This document shows, in pieces, positions 33,681-41,701 of a stretch of 64,000 nt of DNA (within the stretch, counting starts at the first letter, position 1; the number at the start of each line of letters is the position of its first letter). The position numbers and the translations under genes are program-made. The stretch is from Paenibacillus dendrobii (lineage in GTDB: Bacteria; Bacillota; Bacilli; Paenibacillales; Paenibacillaceae). The stretch covers positions 868,001-932,000 of the forward strand of contig NZ_WUBI01000001.1 of the NCBI RefSeq assembly GCF_009807035.1, read 5' to 3'. Under the pieces are notes generated by a model. The model worked only from the letters and a program-made list of their open reading frames with translations. It was not told the origin of the DNA and searched no databases.

Positions 33681-35513
33681 TCATTGATACTCTGAATGTT
33701 CCATATTCAGCAGTGCATTCTCTTGTGGAGCAGTTGCACGGACGACCTGTACATCAGCAGAAGTACGGCTACCTTTGTATTGTGCATAAATTCGCGTGAC
33801 TCCCAGCTTATGACCAATCAGGTTTCCTTCCTGGTCCACGATGGCGATGTCCGGATGATTGCTGGTAAATGTCGTCAGCTTGGTAATATCCGTTGACTCT
33901 TGCGTTTTATAGTCATACAATGTGACCTTCAAATCGAGCATTGAACCTTCCGAAACTGAATATTCAGACGAATCAAGCATAATATAGCCATTCACTGGTT
34001 CGAATTCGTCCGTATTTTCAGGTAAAACTGTAACATTGATTCTTGCTTCGAACCCTTCATAGATTGCTTCGACATACGTTTGTCCCGGCTGATTCCCCGT
34101 AATCCGGCCCAATGCGTCGACACTTGCGATGACCTCGTCACCCGAGGCATACATCGCAGCACTGGACAAATCTTCTTTACTTCCGTCGTCATATACGGCT
34201 TGAAGCACGGTAGAAGCGCTAGTGCCAGCTTTTATTTTCTTTGCTATATCCGTAAACGAGATGCCTGACAGAGCACGTTCGCCAGGTGTTTGATCCCCGG
34301 GAGGAGATAGTTTCATAAGCTGGAATTTATACTTGTCTCCCCGCAAGACCGTACCCGGAAAAATAAATCCGCCATCCGCTGTCCCCTCCGCTCTACCGAC
34401 GTTCTTGATCGGAGGACCTTTAAACAGCTCCCGGCTGATCAGCCCACCGTTCGTATTCACTCGTAATACGCCGTACTGCGATTTTCGCTCATTTAAACTG
34501 TTGGTGATGATGTGTTCCCCGAGCATCGCATATCCATCCTTTGTGCGGACCAGACGGGTATACATTTCGGAATTATCGCCGTCCCTGTAAGTCTTTTCCC
34601 ACTGCACCTGTCCTTCAAGGTCAATTTTGGTGAGTAATACCGATCTTTTATCGTTGATGTTTTTTCGGCTTAAGACTGCATACCCTCCATCATCCGATGA
34701 TACAATCGAATACGCAGTCCACTGGCTGCGCGGATCAACACGCTCTTTCGACCATACTTCTTTGCCCTGCTCGTCGAGCTTCAGAATCAGCATCGCATCG
34801 AAATCCTTGGATTCATACTCGGCCATACCCGTATGGCCAACAGCGATAAATCCGCCATCGCTTGCGGGTATCAGATCAGTGAAAAAGTCGCTTCCCGTGA
34901 ATGGGTATTTGTTATACCATACCTCGTTTCCGTCCGCATCGATTTTCAAGATGTATGCTTGCTCATAAGCAACCCAGCTCACAATCCCTCTCCCGGCAAT
35001 TAAAAAGCTGCCGTCATCTGTCTCCAGTGCGGATACCGGGGTGCTGTCGATTGCAGGGTCCTCCTTGACCTGTTCCCATAGTACCTTGCCTGACGAATCT
35101 AATCTAATCAAGTAAAGCTCGTCTTTCCGTTCGAATTCAGACCTCGATGATCCTAAGACGAGATAACCACCGTCTTTCGTTTCCTTGGCCAGATATGCCG
35201 TATTACTCGTATAGTTATGAGAGAGCTTTTGCTCCCATTCGACCCGGCCTTTAGCATTCACCTTCATAACATAGGCCTTTTGAAATGGATAGTCCCCGAT
35301 GTTGTCAGCTTCGTTCACAGTCCCTGTTGCCAAATAGCCTCCATCAGAAGTTGAAATCACGCTCTTCCCAGTGGAATCGCTTCCATAATCCCTGGACCAT
35401 TCGACAACAGATTGCGTCCCATTAGCTGCAGCTGAGCCCAAACCGACACCTAAATACATCAACAGGGAAGCGGCCAAGCAACCACTCAGCAGTTTCGATA
35501 AAAATTTACCCAC
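33681..35513 (-). CDS. Secreted repeat protein with a C-terminal Ig-like region
   Basis: A 610-residue protein with a Sec signal peptide (hydrophobic core about residues 9-28, cleavage near SAAA). Residues about 35-400 contain repeats of 45-55 residues with the pattern S/T-x-DGGY/F-hhhG followed by a Lys/Leu-x-G-x-hhW element, typical of a beta-propeller such as PQQ-like repeats. About 410-600 hold Big_2-like bacterial Ig domains (ASVDALGRITGNQPG, IVDQEGNLIGHKLGVTRI). It is probably cell-surface or extracellular, with unknown partner. GTG is the start, seven bases after AAGGAG. Confidence 0.75.
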   Translation of the reverse strand: MGKFLSKLLSGCLAASLLMYLGVGLGSAAANGTQSVVEWSRDYGSDSTGKSVISTSDGGYLATGTVNEADNIGDYPFQKAYVMKVNAKGRVEWEQKLSHNYTSNTAYLAKETKDGGYLVLGSSRSEFERKDELYLIRLDSSGKVLWEQVKEDPAIDSTPVSALETDDGSFLIAGRGIVSWVAYEQAYILKIDADGNEVWYNKYPFTGSDFFTDLIPASDGGFIAVGHTGMAEYESKDFDAMLILKLDEQGKEVWSKERVDPRSQWTAYSIVSSDDGGYAVLSRKNINDKRSVLLTKIDLEGQVQWEKTYRDGDNSEMYTRLVRTKDGYAMLGEHIITNSLNERKSQYGVLRVNTNGGLISRELFKGPPIKNVGRAEGTADGGFIFPGTVLRGDKYKFQLMKLSPPGDQTPGERALSGISFTDIAKKIKAGTSASTVLQAVYDDGSKEDLSSAAMYASGDEVIASVDALGRITGNQPGQTYVEAIYEGFEARINVTVLPENTDEFEPVNGYIMLDSSEYSVSEGSMLDLKVTLYDYKTQESTDITKLTTFTSNHPDIAIVDQEGNLIGHKLGVTRIYAQYKGSRTSADVQVVRATAPQENALLNMEHSEYQ

Positions 35514-35720
35514 TAGCCCACTCCTTTCGAAAACCGGATAATTTTAAACGTGAGAATATGACGAAATTCTCAGGCTCCATTCATTATCCATTCGCAATCC
35601 TTCCATTTGTATCCAACCAACATCACATTTCCTTGTTACATTGGTATGATTTGTAACCTAATACTTTAGACTGGCTAGGTTTGAAAATCAGTGGGATTGC
35701 AGTTAGCTGACAATATTAAA
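35514..35720. other. Leader region upstream of the repeat-protein gene
   Basis: This part of the 317-base gap carries the promoter side of the repeat-protein gene. I see no additional gene or strong repeat. The rest of the gap holds the ybaK terminator. Confidence 0.4.
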
Positions 35721-35744
35721 AAAGCTGGCCTAATGGCCAGCTTT
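35721..35744 (-). terminator. Terminator of ybaK
   Basis: A 10-bp stem (AAAGCTGGCC, GGCCAGCTTT) and TAAT loop are followed on the minus strand by TTTTTT. The stem is identical to that at 31099-31124, and the flanks are also similar. Confidence 0.88.
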
Positions 35745-35830
35745 CTTGTACTCGGGTTCTCTCCACTCTAACAAAATCGATTGTGATGACCATTAAGAAT
35801 CCATACCCAGATTCGATCGAACCAGCAGGC

Positions 35831-36313
35831 TCACATGTCTTTTGCCAGATCTGCAACCGTTACCCGAATTACCTTCTGTAAATCCCTAAGGGGCAGTTGT
35901 ACCTGATACCCTACTCGACCGCCGGAAAAACAAATCGTTTCAACGTTGTCTGCGGTGCGGTCTATGAAGGTTCTAAACTGCTTTTTCATACCAATAGGCG
36001 AACAACCTCCGTGAATATAACCTGTTAAGGGAAGCAGTTCCTTTTGCGCGATCATGTCCAATGATTTTTCGCCAGCAGCCTTAGCCGCCTTTTTTAAATC
36101 AAGCTCTTTGTCACTTGGAACCATGAAGACATAGTGTTCTTTGGTTCGACCCTCGGTAACCAGAGTCTTGTACACCATCGCAAGTTCATGTCCAAGAGAA
36201 TTGGCTACTTCAACGGCATTTAGCATGCTATTGTCGTAGGTATGAATACGGTATTCAATCTTCTTTTGGTCGAGAATTCTCATGACATTGGTTTTATCCG
36301 TATTTTTACTCAT
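35831..36313 (-). CDS. ybaK: Cys-tRNA(Pro)/Cys-tRNA(Cys) deacylase, YbaK/EbsC family
   Basis: A 160-residue YbaK-type trans-editing enzyme of the INS superfamily that hydrolyses Cys mischarged on tRNA-Pro. Characteristic features are YKTLV, a Lys-rich middle, GYIHGGCSPIGMKKQFRTFID and the C-terminal ICFSGGRVGYQVQL. The start at 36313 is chosen after GGTG with 6-nt spacing; other ATGs lie at 36316 and 36325. A decayed copy of its 3' part lies at 33470-33560. Confidence 0.9.
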   Translation of the reverse strand: MSKNTDKTNVMRILDQKKIEYRIHTYDNSMLNAVEVANSLGHELAMVYKTLVTEGRTKEHYVFMVPSDKELDLKKAAKAAGEKSLDMIAQKELLPLTGYIHGGCSPIGMKKQFRTFIDRTADNVETICFSGGRVGYQVQLPLRDLQKVIRVTVADLAKDM

Positions 36314-36424
36314 CATAATCACCATATATGATCATAACACATCTCATTTTCTCATACATATGGACCCCCTCGAATCTCTTCTGTCATGTGGTTGCCCATT
36401 TCATCAAATGAACTTGTCATTCTC

Positions 36425-36982
36425 TCAATCATGGGAGGATAAAAGAAATTCATCCTTTAACAGACCATAATGAACGAGGTCCTCAAATTGGTCCCATTTT
36501 CGAATATGCTGTCTTAATAACCCTTCATATTTCATGCCTAACTTCTCCATGACTTTACCTGAAGCTGGATTCTTTCCCAGATGACAGGCATAAACCCGGT
36601 GCAAATTCAGTTCTGTGAATGCATATTTTACGATTCCTCTGGCTGCTTCTGTACAATATCCATGATTTATGTATGATTTTCCTATCCAGTACCCAAGTTC
36701 CCCGTGAGCAAACTTCTTATTGATCGCAATCCCGATCGCACCGATCAATTGCTGTTCCTCAGAAAGTACAATGGCTAATTGCAGCGACCGTTCTTCATTA
36801 AAATGATCCAGATGTGTTTGTATCCATCCTTCCGCCATTCCATCCTCATAAGGATGCGGGATGTTCATAGTCATTTCAGCAACATATGGATCGCCCGCCA
36901 TTGCTTGAACGGCTTGCGCATCATCTAAGCTGAAAGGTCGTAATGTGAGTCTTTCTAATTGAATCGTCGGCAATGTCTTCAT
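36425..36982 (-). CDS. GNAT-family N-acetyltransferase (RimJ/RimL-like)
   Basis: A 185-residue acetyltransferase_3 protein with LTLRPFSLDDA at the N-terminus, GELGYWIGKSYINHGYCTEAA as the acetyl-CoA motif, and HRVYACHLGKNPASGKVMEKLGM. The ATG at 36982 follows AAGGAG by seven bases. The substrate is unknown. It is not similar enough to the GNAT at 5935 to call a duplication. Confidence 0.85.
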   Translation of the reverse strand: MKTLPTIQLERLTLRPFSLDDAQAVQAMAGDPYVAEMTMNIPHPYEDGMAEGWIQTHLDHFNEERSLQLAIVLSEEQQLIGAIGIAINKKFAHGELGYWIGKSYINHGYCTEAARGIVKYAFTELNLHRVYACHLGKNPASGKVMEKLGMKYEGLLRQHIRKWDQFEDLVHYGLLKDEFLLSSHD

Positions 36983-37161
36983 ACTGATTCTCCTTTTCAT
37001 CGTACTCGTAGACATCTACGTATTATTTTCAAACAATAGGACAAAAATGGGACTTTGACAACAGAAAATAATAGATTTTCACTTAAAAACATATATTTAC
37101 AGTATATGATTTTTGTGTTAATTTGTTGATGTGTACCACATTTTGGTTAGGGAGCGTGTCT

Positions 37162-37479
37162 ATGAAGAAAAGGGTAGCGGTATTTATGATTCTCTGTTTA
37201 ACATTATTTGCTTTTATTCCTCTCTCAGCGTCTGCAGCTTCTACCGTTCAAGTCACAGGTCAAGGACAGCTTGTCGTTACTGGCAATTTTTTAGGTTCTT
37301 ACGCTGAAGTCTACGTGACCAATCAAAATGGGCAGGAAGTGTATGACAGAATTTTTAGCTCCTATGGCGGGACAGGAACAGTCAACGCTACAATACCGAA
37401 CTTACCCTACGGCACATATCGTATCATTATCGGCGGACCTGCCTTGTCATTGTCCAATCTGCAGTATGGCTTCCAATAA
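37162..37479 (+). CDS. Small secreted protein, 105 residues
   Basis: A Sec signal peptide (MKKRVAVFMILCLTLFAF core, cleavage near SAAS/ASA) is followed by an about 80-residue beta-rich mature domain rich in Gly, Val and Tyr (VVTGNFLGSYAEVYVTN, YGTYRIIIGG). This suggests a small Ig-like fold. I do not recognise a family. GGGAG lies seven bases before the ATG and a strong terminator follows. It is exported and monocistronic. Confidence 0.7.
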   Translation: MKKRVAVFMILCLTLFAFIPLSASAASTVQVTGQGQLVVTGNFLGSYAEVYVTNQNGQEVYDRIFSSYGGTGTVNATIPNLPYGTYRIIIGGPALSLSNLQYGFQ

Positions 37480-37485
37480 TAATAG

Positions 37486-37513
37486 AAAAGCCTCGATATT
37501 CGAGGCTTTTTTT
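37486..37513 (+). terminator. Terminator of the small secreted protein gene
   Basis: An 11-bp stem (AAAAGCCTCGA, TCGAGGCTTTT) with a TAT loop and T7 tail begins seven bases after the stop codon. Confidence 0.9.
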
Positions 37514-37584
37514 GAATTCCAAGAAAAATAGCCGTGCTTAAATAGCTCATCACTCTAGACAAGAATTGATATTACCGAATGTTG

Positions 37585-37944
37585 CTAGTTCGTTCCGAGT
37601 ATAGATTCACGGAGTCTTTTGGGGAGATTCTTGACGACCATATCGTAAGAATGATCAATCATGTCAAAGACATCCGACACTGGCAAGGACCCATTCATCA
37701 AAATGGTGTTCCAGTGTTCTTTGTTCATATGGTAACCTGGCAGTACAGCCTCGTGTTGTTCTCTTAAGCTTTCCGCAATCACAGGGTCACATTTAAGGGT
37801 CAGGGATGAATAATCTCCTTTTTCCTCAGACAATAGCGCAAACATTTTACCCGCAATTTTGAACACCAATGGATCGGGTCCAAAGGGATAATCCTCGGTC
37901 GCTCCCTTCTTTTCTACACAGTATTTAATAATAGAATCTTTCAA
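37585..37944 (-). CDS. MmcQ/YjbR-family protein
   Basis: A 119-residue protein with the YjbR pattern: ATEDYPFGPDPLVFKIAGKMFALL, then LTLKCDP, LPGYHMNKEHWNTI and YDMVVKNLPKR. The family has a double-wing DNA-binding-like fold but unclear function. TTG is the start, following AAGGAG. Monocistronic. Confidence 0.88.
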   Translation of the reverse strand: MKDSIIKYCVEKKGATEDYPFGPDPLVFKIAGKMFALLSEEKGDYSSLTLKCDPVIAESLREQHEAVLPGYHMNKEHWNTILMNGSLPVSDVFDMIDHSYDMVVKNLPKRLRESILGTN

Positions 37945-38025
37945 ATCGTACCTTCTCCTTCGCTAATCGGGCTTATTTATCTACATTATAACTGAAAGTG
38001 TTTCCGGTTTTTCTACAAAAACAAA

Positions 38026-38056
38026 AAAACCAACCTGGACATGCCAGGTCGGTTTT
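38026..38056 (-). terminator. Terminator of the helveticin-J-like gene
   Basis: A stem (AACCAACCTGG with CCAGGTCGGTT, one mismatch) is followed on the minus strand by a TTTTTTTGTTTTTG tail. Confidence 0.85.
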
Positions 38057-38070
38057 CGATGATCTGCAAA

Positions 38071-39063
38071 TTATTTAAAGACGCTATCAGGAACGTAATA
38101 AACCTTCTGCGTATTTTTCTTATTAACCGGGTCTGTAACAATCGTGAAATATACGTTATCGTTCTTGGTTTGCACGCCTTCAATTTCATGTGTTCCGACA
38201 TTCGTAATTTTCACGAGGGACTTATACGCCCCAGTGTTAGACATCATGGCAATCTGCGGAGTATCCCCTTCAGCACCGCCAGACGTATATATCTCCGTCT
38301 TACCCAGCATATCAGCCCCTTGGAAAGATCCGTTAGGTCTGACGATACCGCTACCGGTCTGTGTGAAGCTTGCAACGCAAGCATTGGTTGCCGCCGCACT
38401 ATCCATACGCACCTGTTCATTTCCGTCCAGAAGCTTATTCAATGCTACCGTGTCATATATGGACCAAGTAACGGTGCCTTCTGTGGTTTGGACGCGAAAA
38501 AAGGTATAGGTACTATTGCCGCCGCCATCAACACGGTATGTCTCACCTAATCTTGCCCCGGTCTTATTGGCGTAATTCATATAAGTAAAACGATGAAGAT
38601 CCGTATAATCCACAGTCTTGCCGGCTGAGTACTCAAGTCTGGCTACTTGCAGTGACCAGTTATACGTTGTTGAAGCATCCGCTTTAGAGCTGAAATAAAA
38701 GTAATTAATATCCTTGTATGTGTACATATCCAGCGTTTGACCATGGCCGGAATTGGTTATGGTCATTTCGTCAACATAGTTAGCATCTTTTCCGTCCATG
38801 AGCAATCTTGAAAGATAGACTGTTCCCCCGGATCGCTGGGTTACGTATAGATATTTTGATGCGATATATGCCTTCTGAACAGCCAGGTTGTGTTGAAGTC
38901 CTTTGAGATTGTAAGCGAGTGTGGCCGAAGCGTTTACTGTTTTCCCGGGAGTAGCCGCAAATGCGGGTATGACGGACATGCCAAAAATAAGAATCGCAAG
39001 AACGGCTGACGAGAATAATTTGAACCGCCTTTTACGAATGCCATGCGCCTGACCTTGAAACAT
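38071..39063 (-). CDS. Secreted helveticin-J-like protein (class III bacteriocin family)
   Basis: A 330-residue protein with a signal peptide (core SSAVLAILIFGMSVIPAFA). The mature part follows the order of conserved blocks I recall from helveticin J: VQKAYIASKYLYVTQ, SGHGQTLDMY, WSLQVARLEY, LHRFTYMNY, WSIYDTVALNKLLDG, SFQGADMLG and a final EGVQTKNDNVYFTI...KVYYV. Helveticin J is a heat-labile bacteriocin of Lactobacillus helveticus; many homologues in spore formers are uncharacterised. A beta-propeller fold is likely. ATG at 39063 lies six bases after GGAGGT. No immunity or lysis partner is adjacent. Assignment is from pattern memory. Confidence 0.65.
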   Translation of the reverse strand: MFQGQAHGIRKRRFKLFSSAVLAILIFGMSVIPAFAATPGKTVNASATLAYNLKGLQHNLAVQKAYIASKYLYVTQRSGGTVYLSRLLMDGKDANYVDEMTITNSGHGQTLDMYTYKDINYFYFSSKADASTTYNWSLQVARLEYSAGKTVDYTDLHRFTYMNYANKTGARLGETYRVDGGGNSTYTFFRVQTTEGTVTWSIYDTVALNKLLDGNEQVRMDSAAATNACVASFTQTGSGIVRPNGSFQGADMLGKTEIYTSGGAEGDTPQIAMMSNTGAYKSLVKITNVGTHEIEGVQTKNDNVYFTIVTDPVNKKNTQKVYYVPDSVFK

Positions 39064-39225
39064 ATGCACACCTCCATTAAAAATGGTAACACCGTTGCAT
39101 TGCCGAAAACTGCACCTGAAATAGCCTTAAAAGATTAAATACGCCAATTCATTACCACAAAATGGATTGATCGAATCTTGTATCACAAATTTTGTTTGAT
39201 ACCTTTCCGTACTGGTTTTTTTTGA

Positions 39226-41580
39226 CTATAGACTCATCTTTTCCAGGTTATGATCCGCTCGAACGACGGTCCTGTACTGGATGGGGGTCAGTCCCTCGTT
39301 TTTCTTGAATTTGCGGATAAAATTCGTGGCATCCATATAACCGACTTCAGCGATTATATCTTTGAGCGGCGCATCGGAGCATCTGAGCAGCTCCTTAGCC
39401 CTATTCATGCGCATGGCATCGATGTACCGCATCAGTGACTGCCCTTCCGTCTCTTTGAATAAACGGGTTACATACGATGGAGATAGTCCGAACTGTCCTG
39501 ATATGCTGTCCAGGGATAGAGAATGGTCGCAATAATGATCTGTAATATAGGCGAGTATTTTCTCGGTCAGACCGGTTTGCTTGCCTTCGGTAGCTTTGCC
39601 GATATAGGAACAAAGGTGTCTGCAAAGGCCGATCAGCATGTTTTCCAGCTCTTCCATTGTTTCAAATTCGGCGGCAAGCAGATCTTCAAGACGCCCGTCT
39701 CCCTGTTCGGACGAATGGATCTCCAGCTCAATGAACGTTTTAATGATGGTATTAACAATATCAAAGCATATCAATTCTGCGGCACGTAATGGGATTTCCC
39801 GGCGAACGATATTGCCGATAATATCGCAGATAACGGCCTCTGCTTCGTTACTGCGGCCACCCTTGATCGCACGCACAATCTCCGACTCCTGTTCAAGGGG
39901 ATGCCAAAAGACGCTTTTTTGATCATGATGCCTGATGTCTTCATAGAGAATAATCCGATCGCCTCCTTGAATAAAGCGATATCTCGCAGCCTGACCTGCT
40001 TCAAGGAATGATTGATAGGTTTTGCCGATATCGTCATATATGCCGCCAATGCCAGCTGTTACGGATAGACTTGCGTACTGCCGGAACAGGTCCTTGGCCT
40101 TGGCGGCCAGTTCGGCCGGATGCCGCATATCATCGAAGCCCTCATTCAAGTTGAGCAGCAGGACAAAGCCGCGGTTATCAGGCAGCTCTATGCCGTAGCC
40201 CGCGCCGGATTCGAAGGACAGGTCTTCAATCATTTTCAGCAGGCTGTACTTCACGATCAGCTGCATGGATTCCGTCTGGGATCGCTTGAACTTACTGCAA
40301 TCGTCGATGAGGAACATCAGCACCGTGAAAAACGGTTTATCGAGAATAACATTGGAGTGGGCAAAGGTGTCTTCCACATCTTCGGGCTTCATGCGTCCGT
40401 AAAGCAGCGAGAGCAAATGCTGTTCCTTCAAAGCGGCTCCCTGCGAATTCAGCCTGTGCAGCAAACCTTCTTTTTCACGGCTGATTTCCCCGACGGCATG
40501 GTATATCAGGTCGTATTCATCCGTTTGCCTGGGAGAATCATGAATCGGATATTGGATTTTTAATTTCGTTATCAATCGTTGCAACGGCCGGTAATTGTTC
40601 AGAGATAATGCAAAGGCCATGAGAAGTCCGATCACAAAAACAGCCGATATCGTATACAAAAAGAGCATGCGGCTGCGCTCCACTTTTCCCATAAATTGAT
40701 CTGTAGGCATGACCGTGATGTATGACCAATGGTTATAATTGGATTGCAGCCTTATGATGGAATAATTGCGTCCATGTACCGAGAGTGTATCCACCGTTTT
40801 GGCAGACTGTCCGCTCATGATCCGCTGGTTAATTGCCGCCTCTGCTTCATCTCGTTCGCCATTAGCAAGTCGAAATACCTGATTGTTCCGCTCATCCAGG
40901 ATATACATAAATCCGTCATAATGCTGAAGCGCAGCCTGTACGATTGAACGTACGCTCGACTCCTCAATCAGAAACAGTAGCGTCCCGTAACGGTTCTCTC
41001 TATTCATGGACAGGGGATGGATATAAACGGAGAGCTGCATTGGATTGACCTTGTTAACCATAACCGTTTCGATAGGTTTCATCATGGGAGCTTTCATTTC
41101 GGTGACAATGCCGTCCAGGTTCGATTTGCCCCAATCCGTAAATTTGTAAACGTATTCAAAAAAATCGTCTGCATTATAGGTACCGCTAGATCCATACAGA
41201 CGGTCCGGATGCTGGGAGGGATAATAGATCAACAAGTCACGAATGAACATATTCGTGGACTTAAATGTTTTCAGTTCTTTCACGGTTCGATTCAGCGCAT
41301 ATCCGTTCTCTTCGACCATAAACGGCGTCAGTACGGGATCCGATGAAATTTGCAGCGCCATGCGGTTCATTTCGCTGATTTTGGTATCCATCGCATCTTT
41401 AATTCCCGTCAGGTTTGCAATAGTGTGATCCTGAACTTCTTCACTTAATGTGGTGAAAAAGCCTTTGTATACAATACCGCCAACAATAAGTAGAAGGACG
41501 ACGATCACTGCAACATAGGATAGAAAATATTTGTAGAACCGGTACCGCATGGCCCCGCCCAGCCATTTTGCACGCATCAT
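39226..41580 (-). CDS. Membrane-anchored AraC-family regulator with extracellular sensor
   Basis: A 784-residue protein. TM1 is at about 14-37, an extracellular dCache-like sensor at about 40-300, TM2 at about 305-327, a cytoplasmic linker and a middle region to about 670, then a C-terminal AraC domain (about 685-780, SLDSISGQFGLSPSYVTRLFKETEG and IIAEVGYMDATNFIRKFKK). This architecture is common in Paenibacillus beside Lpl-type sugar ABC genes, where it activates them on sensing extracellular saccharide. Here it is the last gene of the run permease-permease-receptor-regulator, behind a hairpin at 41633-41673. Ribosome binding site AAAGGAGG. Confidence 0.88.
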   Translation of the reverse strand: MMRAKWLGGAMRYRFYKYFLSYVAVIVVLLLIVGGIVYKGFFTTLSEEVQDHTIANLTGIKDAMDTKISEMNRMALQISSDPVLTPFMVEENGYALNRTVKELKTFKSTNMFIRDLLIYYPSQHPDRLYGSSGTYNADDFFEYVYKFTDWGKSNLDGIVTEMKAPMMKPIETVMVNKVNPMQLSVYIHPLSMNRENRYGTLLFLIEESSVRSIVQAALQHYDGFMYILDERNNQVFRLANGERDEAEAAINQRIMSGQSAKTVDTLSVHGRNYSIIRLQSNYNHWSYITVMPTDQFMGKVERSRMLFLYTISAVFVIGLLMAFALSLNNYRPLQRLITKLKIQYPIHDSPRQTDEYDLIYHAVGEISREKEGLLHRLNSQGAALKEQHLLSLLYGRMKPEDVEDTFAHSNVILDKPFFTVLMFLIDDCSKFKRSQTESMQLIVKYSLLKMIEDLSFESGAGYGIELPDNRGFVLLLNLNEGFDDMRHPAELAAKAKDLFRQYASLSVTAGIGGIYDDIGKTYQSFLEAGQAARYRFIQGGDRIILYEDIRHHDQKSVFWHPLEQESEIVRAIKGGRSNEAEAVICDIIGNIVRREIPLRAAELICFDIVNTIIKTFIELEIHSSEQGDGRLEDLLAAEFETMEELENMLIGLCRHLCSYIGKATEGKQTGLTEKILAYITDHYCDHSLSLDSISGQFGLSPSYVTRLFKETEGQSLMRYIDAMRMNRAKELLRCSDAPLKDIIAEVGYMDATNFIRKFKKNEGLTPIQYRTVVRADHNLEKMSL

Positions 41581-41632
41581 CTTCCCTCCTTTGCAATAGA
41601 AAGTAACCGCCTATCCCCGAAAGACTGCCAAA

Positions 41633-41673
41633 GCCAAAGAGAAAACGCATTTTTAGCGTTTCTGCTTTGGCAG
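41633..41673 (-). terminator. Hairpin between receptor and AraC sensor genes
   Basis: Nested arms GCCAAAG/CTTTGGC and AAACGC/GCGTTT form a long stem, with an A+T-rich loop. It lies about 30 bases after the receptor stop and 53 bases before the sensor start, and may partly separate their expression. Confidence 0.55.
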
Positions 41674-41701
41674 GTTGTTACGAATTGATATGGGTGTAAG
41701 T

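Noticed and set aside
33436..33684. An 82-codon minus-strand frame whose ATG overlaps the stop of the secreted repeat-protein gene
   Set aside because: It reads straight through the perfect terminator at 33600-33623, and its distal part is an out-of-frame YbaK remnant. The ATGA overlap is therefore coincidental.
5935..36982. The two GNAT genes as recent duplicates
   Set aside because: They share only the family pattern; sequence, length and neighbours differ.
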